Shown here piece after piece: positions 24,379 to 33,316 of a DNA stretch of 64,000 nucleotides. This DNA is from Microbacterium thalli (GTDB lineage Bacteria > Actinomycetota > Actinomycetes > Actinomycetales > Microbacteriaceae). How positions within the stretch are numbered: the first letter of the stretch is position 1; every line of letters starts with the position of its first letter. The notes under the pieces were generated by a model that was not told where the DNA came from, did no database searches, and saw nothing but the letters and a program-made list of their open reading frames with translations. Position numbers and translations under genes: made by a program. The stretch spans positions 1-64,000 of the forward strand of contig NZ_JAQZCH010000003.1 in NCBI RefSeq assembly GCF_028737325.1, in the 5' to 3' direction.

Positions 24379-25786
24379 TCTTTGACTGCCCGATGCGGTC
24401 GGCCGCGCGCAAATCCTTTGCCGTCGAATCGCGGTGTGGGACTCGTCCGATTCGAGTTGCGAGCCAGCACACTACCACGAGCACGATAATCACTTGGGCA
24501 GCGATCCATAGTTGCGCGATCGAGTTGCCACGCACGACTTGCGGCACGAACGCGGCGAGCGTGAGGAGCGCGAGAAGAGAGACGCCCTCCGCGCGAAGAA
24601 AGTTCTCCTCAAATCGGGACAGCAATATCCCGACCAGAATCATCCCCAATACGACACCCGGAAGACCGAAATCGTAGAAGAAGATCCCGCTCGTGCTAGG
24701 TACGGGGCAGTACGAGACGCCACACGGACCCCCAAATGCCTGGATCAGTATCTCATTGCTCCATCGCTCGCCGAGTGAGAAAGCTGAGGGGGCAGGGGTC
24801 ACTAGTGCTTCGCCTATTGTCCCGCGCCCCAGGCCGTACTCAATGGTGGCTCCAAGTCTGGTCGACAAGAACGCGATGTAGCTGAACATCTCAGTGTCAT
24901 AGGACAGGAAAAAGTTCTCGAGCGTGCCGCCAAGGCCCTGAGTGCCGAAATAGTCACCCATCGCGCCGAGCAGATCGGTCCTGCCGGTCCGCGAGCCCGA
25001 GCTGCGGACGAAGGGAATGATCGAGAGCGCCAAGAACCCCGCGAGAGCCAACGTCACCATCCGCCAAGTGATGAGCCGATACCACTGTGGGGGCAAGGCG
25101 CCCAACACTGCTGCGAGGGCAGAGGGCAGCAGGAATCGGCGCGACCCCAGCGCTGAGGGAGGGATGATGGTCAGGACGATGACGATCCAGTATGCGAGAT
25201 TCTCGCCCGGGCGGATTCGGCGTGTGCGTTGAGTCGTGATCCGCGCGAATGCCATCAGCAGCCCTGCTATCACCGGCAGTGCGGGGACGACAGCGGGCAT
25301 ACCCGCGAGAGCAGTCTCGCTTCCGGCGCCGCGTCCTTGGAACATGAGCAACACGTATGCAAAGCCGCCCCCCGTCGCCGCCATCAGAACGAGCCAGGCC
25401 AGAAGCACACCGACGCTGAACACGGCGGCGGTGGGAATTGTCAGAGCGAGCCGCGGGGCACCCCCTGGAGGAGAGACAGTGTCGCGTTGGCGCCGTGACA
25501 TTGTTATGCGCCCCATGAAGTACCCGAACAGCAGAAAGGCGACCGAGAGGAGCCCGACCCATGCGGCGGTCTCAAAGCCGTTACGGACGGTGTTGCCCCC
25601 GTAGAAGTTGTAACGATCATGGGCGACCATCATGATCGGACGAACACCGAAGATTGCCGTGAGCATCAGCAGCGTAACCGACATCGGAGACACAAGGGAG
25701 CCGCGCCGTAGGCCGGTGACGAGCACGACTCCGGCGATGCTGAGACAGAGAGTCAGCCAGGGAACGATGGTTGACGGCGTGTCCAT
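24332..25786 (-). CDS. wzy: O-antigen/EPS polymerase, Wzy-like
   Basis: 484-residue polytopic membrane protein with about 11-12 hydrophobic helices (IVPWLTLCLSIAGVVLVTGL, AAWVGLLSVAFLLFGYFMG, VFSVGVLLAWLVLMAATGGG). The long periplasmic-side loop in the second half (MGDYFGTQGLGGTLENFFLS to PVPSTSGIFFYDFGLPGVVL) is the layout expected of Wzy polymerases. Sequence conservation in this family is weak, so the call relies on topology and locus context. It would join lipid-linked units outside the membrane. A short tail (about residues 440-484) is cytosolic and basic. It is the last gene of the minus-strand EPS run and overlaps the opposite pyruvyl transferase by 47 bases. Confidence 0.78.
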   Translation of the reverse strand: MDTPSTIVPWLTLCLSIAGVVLVTGLRRGSLVSPMSVTLLMLTAIFGVRPIMMVAHDRYNFYGGNTVRNGFETAAWVGLLSVAFLLFGYFMGRITMSRRQRDTVSPPGGAPRLALTIPTAAVFSVGVLLAWLVLMAATGGGFAYVLLMFQGRGAGSETALAGMPAVVPALPVIAGLLMAFARITTQRTRRIRPGENLAYWIVIVLTIIPPSALGSRRFLLPSALAAVLGALPPQWYRLITWRMVTLALAGFLALSIIPFVRSSGSRTGRTDLLGAMGDYFGTQGLGGTLENFFLSYDTEMFSYIAFLSTRLGATIEYGLGRGTIGEALVTPAPSAFSLGERWSNEILIQAFGGPCGVSYCPVPSTSGIFFYDFGLPGVVLGMILVGILLSRFEENFLRAEGVSLLALLTLAAFVPQVVRGNSIAQLWIAAQVIIVLVVVCWLATRIGRVPHRDSTAKDLRAADRIGQSKISLAPVPSTRGLEQS

Positions 25787-25890
25787 GCTTCACTCCGTCC
25801 CACGTGCATACATCGCGGTCTTGCGCCGGGCCATCATCCGAAGCGCTCGCCTGTCTACAGTAACTGCATCCGGTGCGGGCCTGGACGAAG

Positions 25891-26910
25891 TCATCTCATG
25901 CCCGGGAGGTGGCGGACCACGTTGGAGGCCTGACGATACAACCCCATGTAGGCGGTGGGATTAGCAAGAGCTAGCGCGGCCTGCAGCGCTAGACGGGGGC
26001 GTTTGCTCCGTAGGAGGCGGGCGGAATCCACCCAGCGCATCAAGCTTCGTACTTGAGCTGCCTCTGCGCGGGCGGTTGCTGGTGACATAGTGCTCCGCCT
26101 GCGGGCGATCTCGTTTAGGGACGGCATCACGACGTTCCGATAAGTGAAATAACGCAGCGCATCGTCCGTCCGTGCGCCCATTCCGCCGTTGGCCCGATCG
26201 TGGGCGATCGCGAGGCAACTCCGCAGGTCGCTGAAGTCATATAAGCGACCGTTCAGGATCGAGCCCGGATTTTGGAAGTATGTGTAGAGCGTCCGGGGGA
26301 GGGTGCTTACGATGCGCGCCTTCGGCAATACGCGAAGAACACCCCCGAGATCGGAGTGCGCACGCTGAGGGGGAAAGGGGTCTGCGCCAAGGACAGCACG
26401 GCGAAAGAGCTTGTTCCAAAGGTGGCCTTGGAGGCGTCCCTCAAGGAGGCGCGTGAGAGCCTCCGCTCCCCCAAAGTGTTCCTCAACCGTAGCGTCCGTG
26501 ATATCGCCCACCTTGGTGCCGTCCGGTGCGCGCTTCACTGCATTGCACACGACAATGTCGGCGTTCGACTCACGCGCGGCGGTCACCTGCTCGCTCACGA
26601 TTGATGGCGACCACTCGTCGTCGGCGTCGGTGAGCCACACAAACTCTCCCGTACACGCGCTTAGCGCATGATTGCGTGCGTGGGCTACCCCTCTTTCCGC
26701 AGCGTCGAGGATCTTTACGTCGCCTGGCAGGCACGTGCGCCATTGTTCGATCCGGGAGCGCGAATCGTCCACAGAATGGTCGTCAACGAGAACAAACTCG
26801 TAGTCCACGCTCGTGTTCAGTGCGACGAGCTGCTCCAATGTCCGGTCAAGGTAATCGCTCGCATTGTGAATAGGAAGCACAACGCTGACGAGCGCGCGTC
26901 GGTCAGTCAT
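25891..26910 (-). CDS. GT2 glycosyltransferase
   Basis: 339-residue GT-A enzyme. LVSVVLPIHNASDYLDRTLE and EFVLVDDHSVDDSRSRIEQW form the nucleotide-binding half. GVAHARNHALSACTGEFVWL leads to the metal site TDADDEWSP (DxD), and EGRLQGHLWNKLFRRAVLGA is the acceptor-side motif common to EPS transferases such as EpsH/EpsJ. The C-terminus is basic and may associate with the membrane. The ATG overlaps the previous pyruvyl transferase stop (ATGA). The gap of about 100 bases to wzy contains no other gene that I can see. Confidence 0.9.
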   Translation of the reverse strand: MTDRRALVSVVLPIHNASDYLDRTLEQLVALNTSVDYEFVLVDDHSVDDSRSRIEQWRTCLPGDVKILDAAERGVAHARNHALSACTGEFVWLTDADDEWSPSIVSEQVTAARESNADIVVCNAVKRAPDGTKVGDITDATVEEHFGGAEALTRLLEGRLQGHLWNKLFRRAVLGADPFPPQRAHSDLGGVLRVLPKARIVSTLPRTLYTYFQNPGSILNGRLYDFSDLRSCLAIAHDRANGGMGARTDDALRYFTYRNVVMPSLNEIARRRSTMSPATARAEAAQVRSLMRWVDSARLLRSKRPRLALQAALALANPTAYMGLYRQASNVVRHLPGMR

Positions 26911-27974
26911 CGCGACGTGAGCGCCCGCTCGATCCTTCGATCGAGTCTCGTCTGCGCAGCCAGGAGCTTCGCGCGCAGGTCATCGTTGCGGCCTGTTTGC
27001 GCTGTTAGGAAGGCCCGGACATCGTTGGCGGATGCTGTGGCGGAATCAAAGCTCACGTCGACGTATCCAACTGTCGCGAAGTGCGTACGGATCTTCGCAG
27101 CCGGGGATGGCGCAATCTCGACAGGCGTCACGCCCGCCTTAGCGGCCAGGATCAAGACGTGCAGACGATCGCTGACCGCGAAGGCACATTCTTCGTATAA
27201 CAACCGGACTGCGACCTCTTGCTCCAGGTCGCTGCGTTTTCCCCAGGGGAGGTGCTCGGCGTCGGCGAGGCGGGCGGCGATTTCCGCGCACCGCTTCTCG
27301 TCTTCGTCTACCTGTGCCATAGTCACGATTCGGAGGTTCTGATCCCGGGCAAAAGCTGCAATGCCCTCGAACCACGCATCGGACGGAAGAGGGCGTTTCC
27401 CGCGCATGGTGACAAGCAGCGTGCGGCGTTCGGTGTGAGGGAGCCCGGCGACAGCCGGCTCGGCAAATGCGGTGTCAGGAGCGAGCTCTCCGACACCCAT
27501 CCGGTCAAGAGAGGGGCGATCCCGCCACAGCACGACATTCGAAAGCCGTGCTGACGCGCGATAGAAAAACGCGGTGACTAGGTCGTACCCGCCAACGGCG
27601 CGTGGCGGCCGGATGACCTGAGCGCCCCGCAGTCGAAGGCCGAGCACGATGGCGAAGAACATGATCTCCGATTTCAGGTGCTCCCGTCCAAGAGGGACTT
27701 CGCCCGGGTCGAAGACCAGAACCCGCTTGCCGCGCCCGAACAGTAGGCGTCGGAGCCATAGCTTGCGCTGGGAGGCGGGATAGGGCGTCTCGCCGTCGCG
27801 AAGACCCATTTGCTCAACCCATCCGGATGACGTTCGCCCAAGGTATGCGTGTATGCGACCGGCCGGCCTGCTCCACTCGAGCACACGACGACGGATGACC
27901 GCGTCACCGAGGTTTCCGCTGACTCCGGTCAAAATCACGAACACGTCCTGCACAGATGCTCCCTGTAGTTTCAT
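26907..27974 (-). CDS. polysaccharide pyruvyl transferase family protein (second copy)
   Basis: 355-residue CsaB-like protein, only distantly similar to the copy at 23320. FVILTGVSGNLGDAVIRRRV is the N-terminal glycine motif, and CAFAVSDRLHVLILAAKAGV holds the DRLH site; NLRIVTMAQVDEDEKRCAEI is the equivalent of the middle block. The ATG at 27974 overlaps the stop of the FrhB-like gene (ATGA), so it was chosen over a longer GTG start. Proteins of this family often sit next to FrhB-like iron-sulfur proteins in polysaccharide loci, as here. The acceptor sugar is unknown. Confidence 0.85.
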   Translation of the reverse strand: MKLQGASVQDVFVILTGVSGNLGDAVIRRRVLEWSRPAGRIHAYLGRTSSGWVEQMGLRDGETPYPASQRKLWLRRLLFGRGKRVLVFDPGEVPLGREHLKSEIMFFAIVLGLRLRGAQVIRPPRAVGGYDLVTAFFYRASARLSNVVLWRDRPSLDRMGVGELAPDTAFAEPAVAGLPHTERRTLLVTMRGKRPLPSDAWFEGIAAFARDQNLRIVTMAQVDEDEKRCAEIAARLADAEHLPWGKRSDLEQEVAVRLLYEECAFAVSDRLHVLILAAKAGVTPVEIAPSPAAKIRTHFATVGYVDVSFDSATASANDVRAFLTAQTGRNDDLRAKLLAAQTRLDRRIERALTSR

Positions 27975-29470
27975 CGCTTTGTGAAGCGCCCGACGAGCTT
28001 CCACGTTTCTCTTTGCAGCTTGTTACGCACGCGCGTGGTGAGAGACAACTTGGTCTCATTTTGGTACGCGGCGATGAGAGGTTGGATGGCGTTCATGTAG
28101 ACCTGCAGGTCGTTTCGTGCCTTTGCGTCCTCGAAAGCCGCTTGGCTCACCTCCGAAATCTCGCGCCGATTGCGGATGAGCTTCACGCGCTCCGGCGTTA
28201 CATGGTCATACCCAGGAGCCACGCGCTTGCGCGGCGCCCAGCGAGCCGTCTTCTCGTCGTCTGCGAGCCGCACCGCTAGGCCATCGCGACGGTGCCGGTA
28301 GTTTCCGGCCTGCGTCTTTGCAACCGCGTCTGGATCGAGTTCGTCTTTCACGATGGCGCCCGTTGCTGCACCTTCGCGCAGTATTTGGTCGATCGTCTCA
28401 TTACGGGTGAGGACCACGTTTGTGCCACGCCAATCGATCTCGTACTTCGACAGCCACGCGTCACCGAATACAACGTCGGCCGTCTCTGCAAAGACGTCGT
28501 CGCAATAGTTGCACGCGTTGAGTTGGAAAACGGCGTGCCCCCAGCTCCCGCCCACCAACGACAGCGTCTGGGCCTGCGACCATTCCGTCGACCCCGCGGC
28601 GCGGGCGCCAAAACTGTACTGTCGCGACGTCAATGCAGGATCTTTGATCCGGAAGTCGACAGTGTCGAGCCGGTCGGGTTCGATCCCGAGTTGCCAAGCA
28701 AATGATTCTGCGTATGCGGAAGTCTTGAGATGTCCGCATACGATCCCGATGAAGAAAGCGATCTGGTCTCGCAGCACGGGATCCTCAGCGGCGACATGTC
28801 GAGCCGCCTTGATTGCACATGGGATCCCGACGAAAGCGTATCGGCCCGAGTCTCCGCGAATGGAGCGCAGTGCTTCGTCGAAGGTGGCGGGATAGTACTT
28901 GGACTTCCGGCCCGCGAGGAGTTCCTCGCGAGTCGTCGAGACCGTGTAGCCGAACATCGGCTGGTCGAAGTCGCGTACGTGAATGACGCCGTCGATGAGG
29001 CCACGGTCGAGTAGCTGAATGAGGGTCCAGCTGGTGAGCCCGCCGGAGCTACTGTAGGGAATCTGGGCATCGTCCCGAATGCGACCGGCGAAAAGTGATC
29101 GGTAGCGTCCGATGCGGTCGTCATGCGGAAGGTCAGGGTAGTGCAGATCGGCTACTTCGTCCTCGTTCTTCGACTCGTCAGCGAAAGGGCATACGCGGCT
29201 TCCGATGGCGAGATCTGCGTCGGAAGCGCCGGTGAGGTCGGCCTGATAATAACCCCGCGGACGTATCGTGACGGGGATCCTCCCGTTAGTTACGACGCCG
29301 CATGCGCCGCATCCGACACAGACATTGTTTTCCACAACATTTTGGATGCTGTGGGTGTGATTCAGTTCGGTCTGAGGCGCCATAGTCCGATCTCTGTTAG
29401 GGGCACGATCTGCGGCAATCGGCCGTGAACGCGATTGCGGGAACGTTGCCTGTTGCTCATGCGAGATCAT
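27971..29470 (-). CDS. FrhB-like (coenzyme F420 hydrogenase/dehydrogenase beta subunit family) iron-sulfur protein
   Basis: 499-residue cytosolic protein. NNVCVGCGACGVV (Cys51, 54, 57 counted from ATG 29470) plus VCPF (Cys94) form a 4Fe-4S ferredoxin-like site. IPYSSSGGLTSWTLIQLLDR, RKSKYYPATFDEALRSIRG and YAFVGIPCAIKAARHVA define the FrhB N- and C-domains, and NACNYCDDVFAETADVVFGD is a second Cys pair typical of this family in polysaccharide clusters. Relatives in methanogens oxidise F420H2; the role in EPS loci is undefined. The start is taken at 29470 because GAGAGG lies seven bases upstream; TTG 29485 (overlapping the previous stop) and ATG 29383 are alternatives. It is translationally coupled to the next gene by ATGA. 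Confidence 0.82.
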   Translation of the reverse strand: MISHEQQATFPQSRSRPIAADRAPNRDRTMAPQTELNHTHSIQNVVENNVCVGCGACGVVTNGRIPVTIRPRGYYQADLTGASDADLAIGSRVCPFADESKNEDEVADLHYPDLPHDDRIGRYRSLFAGRIRDDAQIPYSSSGGLTSWTLIQLLDRGLIDGVIHVRDFDQPMFGYTVSTTREELLAGRKSKYYPATFDEALRSIRGDSGRYAFVGIPCAIKAARHVAAEDPVLRDQIAFFIGIVCGHLKTSAYAESFAWQLGIEPDRLDTVDFRIKDPALTSRQYSFGARAAGSTEWSQAQTLSLVGGSWGHAVFQLNACNYCDDVFAETADVVFGDAWLSKYEIDWRGTNVVLTRNETIDQILREGAATGAIVKDELDPDAVAKTQAGNYRHRRDGLAVRLADDEKTARWAPRKRVAPGYDHVTPERVKLIRNRREISEVSQAAFEDAKARNDLQVYMNAIQPLIAAYQNETKLSLTTRVRNKLQRETWKLVGRFTKR

Positions 29471-29481
29471 TACGCCGCCTC

Positions 29482-31047
29482 TCAAGCGGCGGTTTCTCCC
29501 GGGATGAGGGCTGCGCGAGCTGTTCTGGTCAAGATGACGAAGTCGCCGAGTAGCGACCAGTTCTCAACGTACGACAGGTCTAGCCTGACGGACTCCTCCC
29601 ACGACAGGCTGGACCGGCCGCTGACCTGCCACAGGCCGGTGATGCCGGGCTTCACGAGGAACCGGCGGTGCACGTGGTCCGCGTAGCGCTCGACCTCGGA
29701 GGGCAGCGGCGGGCGGGGGCCGACGAGCGACATCGAGCCGCCGATGACGTTGAACAGCTGGGGGAGCTCGTCGAGGCTGTACTTGCGCATGATGCGGCCG
29801 ACCGGCGTGACGCGAGGGTCGTTCTTCATCTTGAAGAGAACCTCATTGCCCGAGTCTCGTTGCTGTTTGGCAAGCTGCGCGAGCATGTCTTCGGCGTCGA
29901 CGACCATCGAGCGGAACTTCAGCATCGTGAACTCGCGGCCGCGCAGGCCCACGCGCTTCTGGCGGAAGAACACCGGTCCCTGGCTCGACAGGCGCACCGT
30001 GATCGCGAGAGCCAGCAGCAGCGGGCTCAGGACGATGACGCCCGCGGTGCTGGCGACGATGTCGACGGTGCGCTTGAGGAAGAGCTGGCCGCGGCTGAAA
30101 CGCGGGGTCTCGACGTGCATCAGCGGCACGCCGGCGACCGGTCGCGTCTGGATGCGAGGTCCGGCGATGTCGACGATGCTCGGCGCGAGCACGAGGTGCT
30201 GACGGCCTGCCTCGAGGCCCCATGAGATCTGCTTCACCTTGTCGGGCGGCAGCTCGTCGGTGCTCGTGACGGCGACGGTGTCGGCATCCGTCGCGGCGAG
30301 GGCCTGCGGCACGGCATCCACGCTGCCCATGATCGGGATGTCGGTTCCGTGCACGGTGCCGGCGACGCGACCCGACGGTACGCAGGCGCCGACGACGCGG
30401 TAGCCCGATCCGGGGGTGCGCTGCAGTTCGCGAGCGAGGTGCGTGACGGATGCCTCGGACCCGACGAGCAGCACCCGAGCCGAGTACTCGCCGGCCGAGC
30501 GCTTCGCGACGAGCCATTGGCGACACAGCCACCGCGAGAGCAGCAGCAGGCCGACGCCGAACGGAAGGCTGAGAAGCAGGAATCCACGCGCGACGTCGAC
30601 GCGGGTGAGGAAGGCGATGATCGCGATGACGCCGAACAGCGACAGGCTCGCCCGTGCGATGCGCGCATACTCTTCGGCGCCGGCGCCGATGATGCGGTGA
30701 TCGCGGGTGTCGGCGAGGCTGAGCGTCCACATCCAGACGGCGATGAGTCCGGCGGAGAAGAGCCAGTACGAGATGTCGGTGATGCGCGAGTCCTCGCGGA
30801 TCGCGACCTGCGCGTTGCCGAACCCGAACCAGGCGATCTGCGTTCCGTAGACGACCCACACCAGGACGAGCAGATCGGTGACCCGCAGCAGAGTCGCATA
30901 GCGGCGACGCCAGTCGCGCGGACCGCGGAACGCCGTGGGCGAGGGGGATGCCGCGGGACGCTGGACCAGCGCCGGGCGCGGAGCCTCGGACGAGTCGCGG
31001 GATGCCGTCGACGGCCACTCGGTCGCAGCGGAGAAGTCGTACGGCAT
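29482..31047 (-). CDS. polyprenyl-phosphate sugar-phosphate transferase (priming enzyme)
   Basis: 521-residue membrane protein of the exopolysaccharide glycosylphosphotransferase family (WbaP/WcaJ-like), which starts repeat-unit assembly by attaching a sugar-1-phosphate to undecaprenyl phosphate. Four or five N-terminal helices lead into a Rossmann-like middle domain (ARVLLVGSEASVTHLARELQ). The C-terminal PF02397 domain has KRTVDIVASTAGVIVLSPLL, FRQKRVGLRGREFTMLKFRS, YSLDELPQLFNVIGGSMSLV and GPRPPLPSEVERYA. The length is normal. The ATG has GAGGGAGGA upstream. It is the first gene of the minus-strand EPS run, so the promoter should lie in 31048-31300. Confidence 0.93.
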   Translation of the reverse strand: MPYDFSAATEWPSTASRDSSEAPRPALVQRPAASPSPTAFRGPRDWRRRYATLLRVTDLLVLVWVVYGTQIAWFGFGNAQVAIREDSRITDISYWLFSAGLIAVWMWTLSLADTRDHRIIGAGAEEYARIARASLSLFGVIAIIAFLTRVDVARGFLLLSLPFGVGLLLLSRWLCRQWLVAKRSAGEYSARVLLVGSEASVTHLARELQRTPGSGYRVVGACVPSGRVAGTVHGTDIPIMGSVDAVPQALAATDADTVAVTSTDELPPDKVKQISWGLEAGRQHLVLAPSIVDIAGPRIQTRPVAGVPLMHVETPRFSRGQLFLKRTVDIVASTAGVIVLSPLLLALAITVRLSSQGPVFFRQKRVGLRGREFTMLKFRSMVVDAEDMLAQLAKQQRDSGNEVLFKMKNDPRVTPVGRIMRKYSLDELPQLFNVIGGSMSLVGPRPPLPSEVERYADHVHRRFLVKPGITGLWQVSGRSSLSWEESVRLDLSYVENWSLLGDFVILTRTARAALIPGETAA

Positions 31048-31352
31048 GACGTCCTCCCTCGCTGCTGTTTTGGGGTGGTGCGGGGAGAGAATACCTGCCA
31101 GATGTGTCGGATATGTGACGTAGGGATCGCCGAACGCCGCTTCTCTTCCCCCACGCCGATGGTAATCGCGCCCCGGGCGTCAGCGGTGTCGGCCATCTGG
31201 GGGACAAGTGAGGAAAATCCCCGGTCAGGTGGCGTCCGGCCCGACTCAGCCGATGCGCGGCACTCGTATTTCGTACCAGGGGTGTCGCCTGCTGCATCCG
31301 GTCGCAACGGGCACGGCTCGTGCGGCGTCCGCCGCCGCACGAGCCGCCGCCG
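31048..31352. other. intergenic region between the EPS and GH127 operons
   Basis: About 305 bases without a credible gene. The right-hand end (31315-31345) is a strong hairpin after GH127. The left part must contain the promoter and leader of the minus-strand EPS operon. I see an A/T-richer patch around 31080-31120 where a promoter might lie but no clear -35/-10 pair. Confidence 0.5.
31315..31345 (-). terminator. hairpin terminator after the GH127 operon
   Basis: GGCTCGTGCGGCG and its exact reverse complement form a 13-bp perfect stem with a 5-base loop (TCCGC), seven bases beyond the GH127 stop. No long U-tract follows, which is common for actinobacterial terminators. It separates the carbohydrate operon from the EPS promoter. 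Confidence 0.75.
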
Positions 31353-33314
31353 TCACTCCACCGGCAACCAGACCCGCATGGTCGAGGGGCCGCGGTTGGC
31401 CCAGTCGTGATACGCCACGAGCGGGACGAGCTCGCCGGTGTCAGCCGCTACCGCACCGTGGCCGTGGCGATCGCCGTACGGCCACCCGTCCGAGTCGTCG
31501 GGGCGCAGGCCCACGCGCAGCCAGACCCGGCCGTCGCGCTCGACGGGTTCCGCGTCGTCGGCGATGGCCACCCGACCGACGTCGGCACCGCCGGGCAGGT
31601 CGGTCGACTCGAGCGCCAGCACCTCGGGGCCGCGCTCGACGGCGACGCACCCGCGGACGGCATCGATGCGCGGATCGGGCGCGACGAGACGCGGCGCCAT
31701 CGGCAGCTCGAGCTCGACGACCTCGCCCGCGCGGAAGTCGCGGCGCACCTCGACGCGACCCGGCGAGACGGCGTCGTCGTCGAGGACCGTGCCCGCGGCA
31801 TCCCGCACGCGCAGGCGCGCGCCCTCGGCCCACTCGGGCACGCGCAGCGACAGGGTCCACGCGCCACCGGCATCCTCTGCCACCACCACGCGCACGAGCC
31901 CGTCCGCAGGGTAGGCCGTGCCCACGTCGAGCGATGCGACCCGGCCGTCGGGAAGGACCGTGCGGATCTCGGCCGGCGCGTACTGGTGCAGCTGCACGCC
32001 GTCGCCATCGGCTGTCGCGACGTAGGCGTCGAGGCTCGCGAGCGTGCGCGCCACGTTCGGCGGGCAGCACGACACCTCGAACCACGGTGCCCGCAGCGAC
32101 GACGAGGCTCGCGGCGACGTCCCGTCGGGGTCTGCCTCGACACCGGGCACGCGCTGGTGCAGCGTGTTGGCGTAGAAGAAGCTGCGGCCGTCAGCCGCGG
32201 GCGAGGTGGCTACAACGTTGTAAAGCGTGCGTTCGATGAGGTCGGCGTACGCGGCATCCCCCTCGGCGAGCAACAGGCGCCACGAGAACATGATCGAGGC
32301 GATGCCGGCGCAGGTCTCGGAGTAGGCGCGGTCGGGCGGCAGCTCCCAGTCGTCACCGAACGCCTCGTCCTGGTGGTGCGACCCCTGACCACCCGTGATG
32401 TAGGTGCGGCGGCCGCGGGTGCGGGCCCACTGCCCGCGCAGGGCACCGAGCAGCTCGTCGTCTCCCGCGTCGACGGCGACGTCGACCGCCCCCGCCGCGA
32501 GATAGTTCGCGCGCACAGCGTGCCCCGCGAGAGCATCGGCGTCGCGAACGGGCACGTCATCCTGGAAGTACGTGCGCCCGAACTCGATGTCGCGGAGCGT
32601 CTCGTGTCCCCGCCGCTCGATGAACAGCTCCGCCTGTGCCCGGTACCGCTCGTCGCCGGTCACGCGCGCGAGCTCGGCCAGCGCGGTCTCGACCTCGGGG
32701 TGCCCGCAGACGGCCGGGATGCCGCCGGGCCCGAAGACCTCGCATACGAGATCGGCGGCACGGCGCGCGATGCCGAGGAGTCCGTCATCCGCTCCAGGGC
32801 GCGTGCGCTCGCGGGCCACGGCCGCCTGGAACAGGTGACCGAGGCAGTACAGCTCGTGCCCCCACTCGAGGTCGGACCAGCGCGGTTGCTGACCGGGCCG
32901 GCCGAACCGGGTGTTGAGGTAGCCGTCGGGCTCCTGCGCGGCGGCGACCCGGGCGACGACCGAGCGCAGCGTCGCTTCGAGCTGAGCGTCGTCGCTGCGC
33001 CCGATCTCCCAGGCCGCGGCCTCGAGGTACTTGTAGACCTCCGAATCGGAGAACTCGCGCCCGCGGCGCCCGGCAGGCAGGGTGCCCGCGGCGGCGCGGT
33101 CGAAATTGGGCAGCCAGCCCTCGGACTCGAGGCGACCGAGCACGTGGCCGAGCGTGTGCGCCGCGTTGATGCGCTGGCGCTCGCCCCAGAAGCCTCCGGT
33201 GATCCGCACCTCGTGCAGGCCGAGCGGACGCAGCCGCGAATGGGCGGGCACGACGGGGGCGGCGGCGGCGGATGCCGCGGAGCCGAGCGAGCGTGCGGGG
33301 AAGGTAGTCGACAT
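31353..33314 (-). CDS. GH127 glycoside hydrolase (beta-L-arabinofuranosidase family)
   Basis: 653-residue cytosolic enzyme (no signal peptide) with an (alpha/alpha)6 barrel. The GH127 zinc-thiolate active site is intact. Glu317 lies in GSHHQDEAFG, Glu333 and Cys335 in YSETCAGIAS, and Cys416-Cys417 in WFEVSCCPPN. These match Glu322, Glu338, Cys340, Cys417 and Cys418 of the characterised HypBA1, in which Cys417 is the nucleophile. LHEVRITGGFWGERQRIN and SDLEWGHELYCLGHLFQAAV are also family-typical. HypBA1 cleaves beta-1,2-linked arabinofuranose, but the family has other activities, so the exact substrate is inferred. The ATG at 33314 has AAGGGA upstream; it is the last gene of the ABC operon, overlapping the previous stop region. 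Confidence 0.9.
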   Translation of the reverse strand: MSTTFPARSLGSAASAAAAPVVPAHSRLRPLGLHEVRITGGFWGERQRINAAHTLGHVLGRLESEGWLPNFDRAAAGTLPAGRRGREFSDSEVYKYLEAAAWEIGRSDDAQLEATLRSVVARVAAAQEPDGYLNTRFGRPGQQPRWSDLEWGHELYCLGHLFQAAVARERTRPGADDGLLGIARRAADLVCEVFGPGGIPAVCGHPEVETALAELARVTGDERYRAQAELFIERRGHETLRDIEFGRTYFQDDVPVRDADALAGHAVRANYLAAGAVDVAVDAGDDELLGALRGQWARTRGRRTYITGGQGSHHQDEAFGDDWELPPDRAYSETCAGIASIMFSWRLLLAEGDAAYADLIERTLYNVVATSPAADGRSFFYANTLHQRVPGVEADPDGTSPRASSSLRAPWFEVSCCPPNVARTLASLDAYVATADGDGVQLHQYAPAEIRTVLPDGRVASLDVGTAYPADGLVRVVVAEDAGGAWTLSLRVPEWAEGARLRVRDAAGTVLDDDAVSPGRVEVRRDFRAGEVVELELPMAPRLVAPDPRIDAVRGCVAVERGPEVLALESTDLPGGADVGRVAIADDAEPVERDGRVWLRVGLRPDDSDGWPYGDRHGHGAVAADTGELVPLVAYHDWANRGPSTMRVWLPVE

Positions 33315-33316
33315 GG

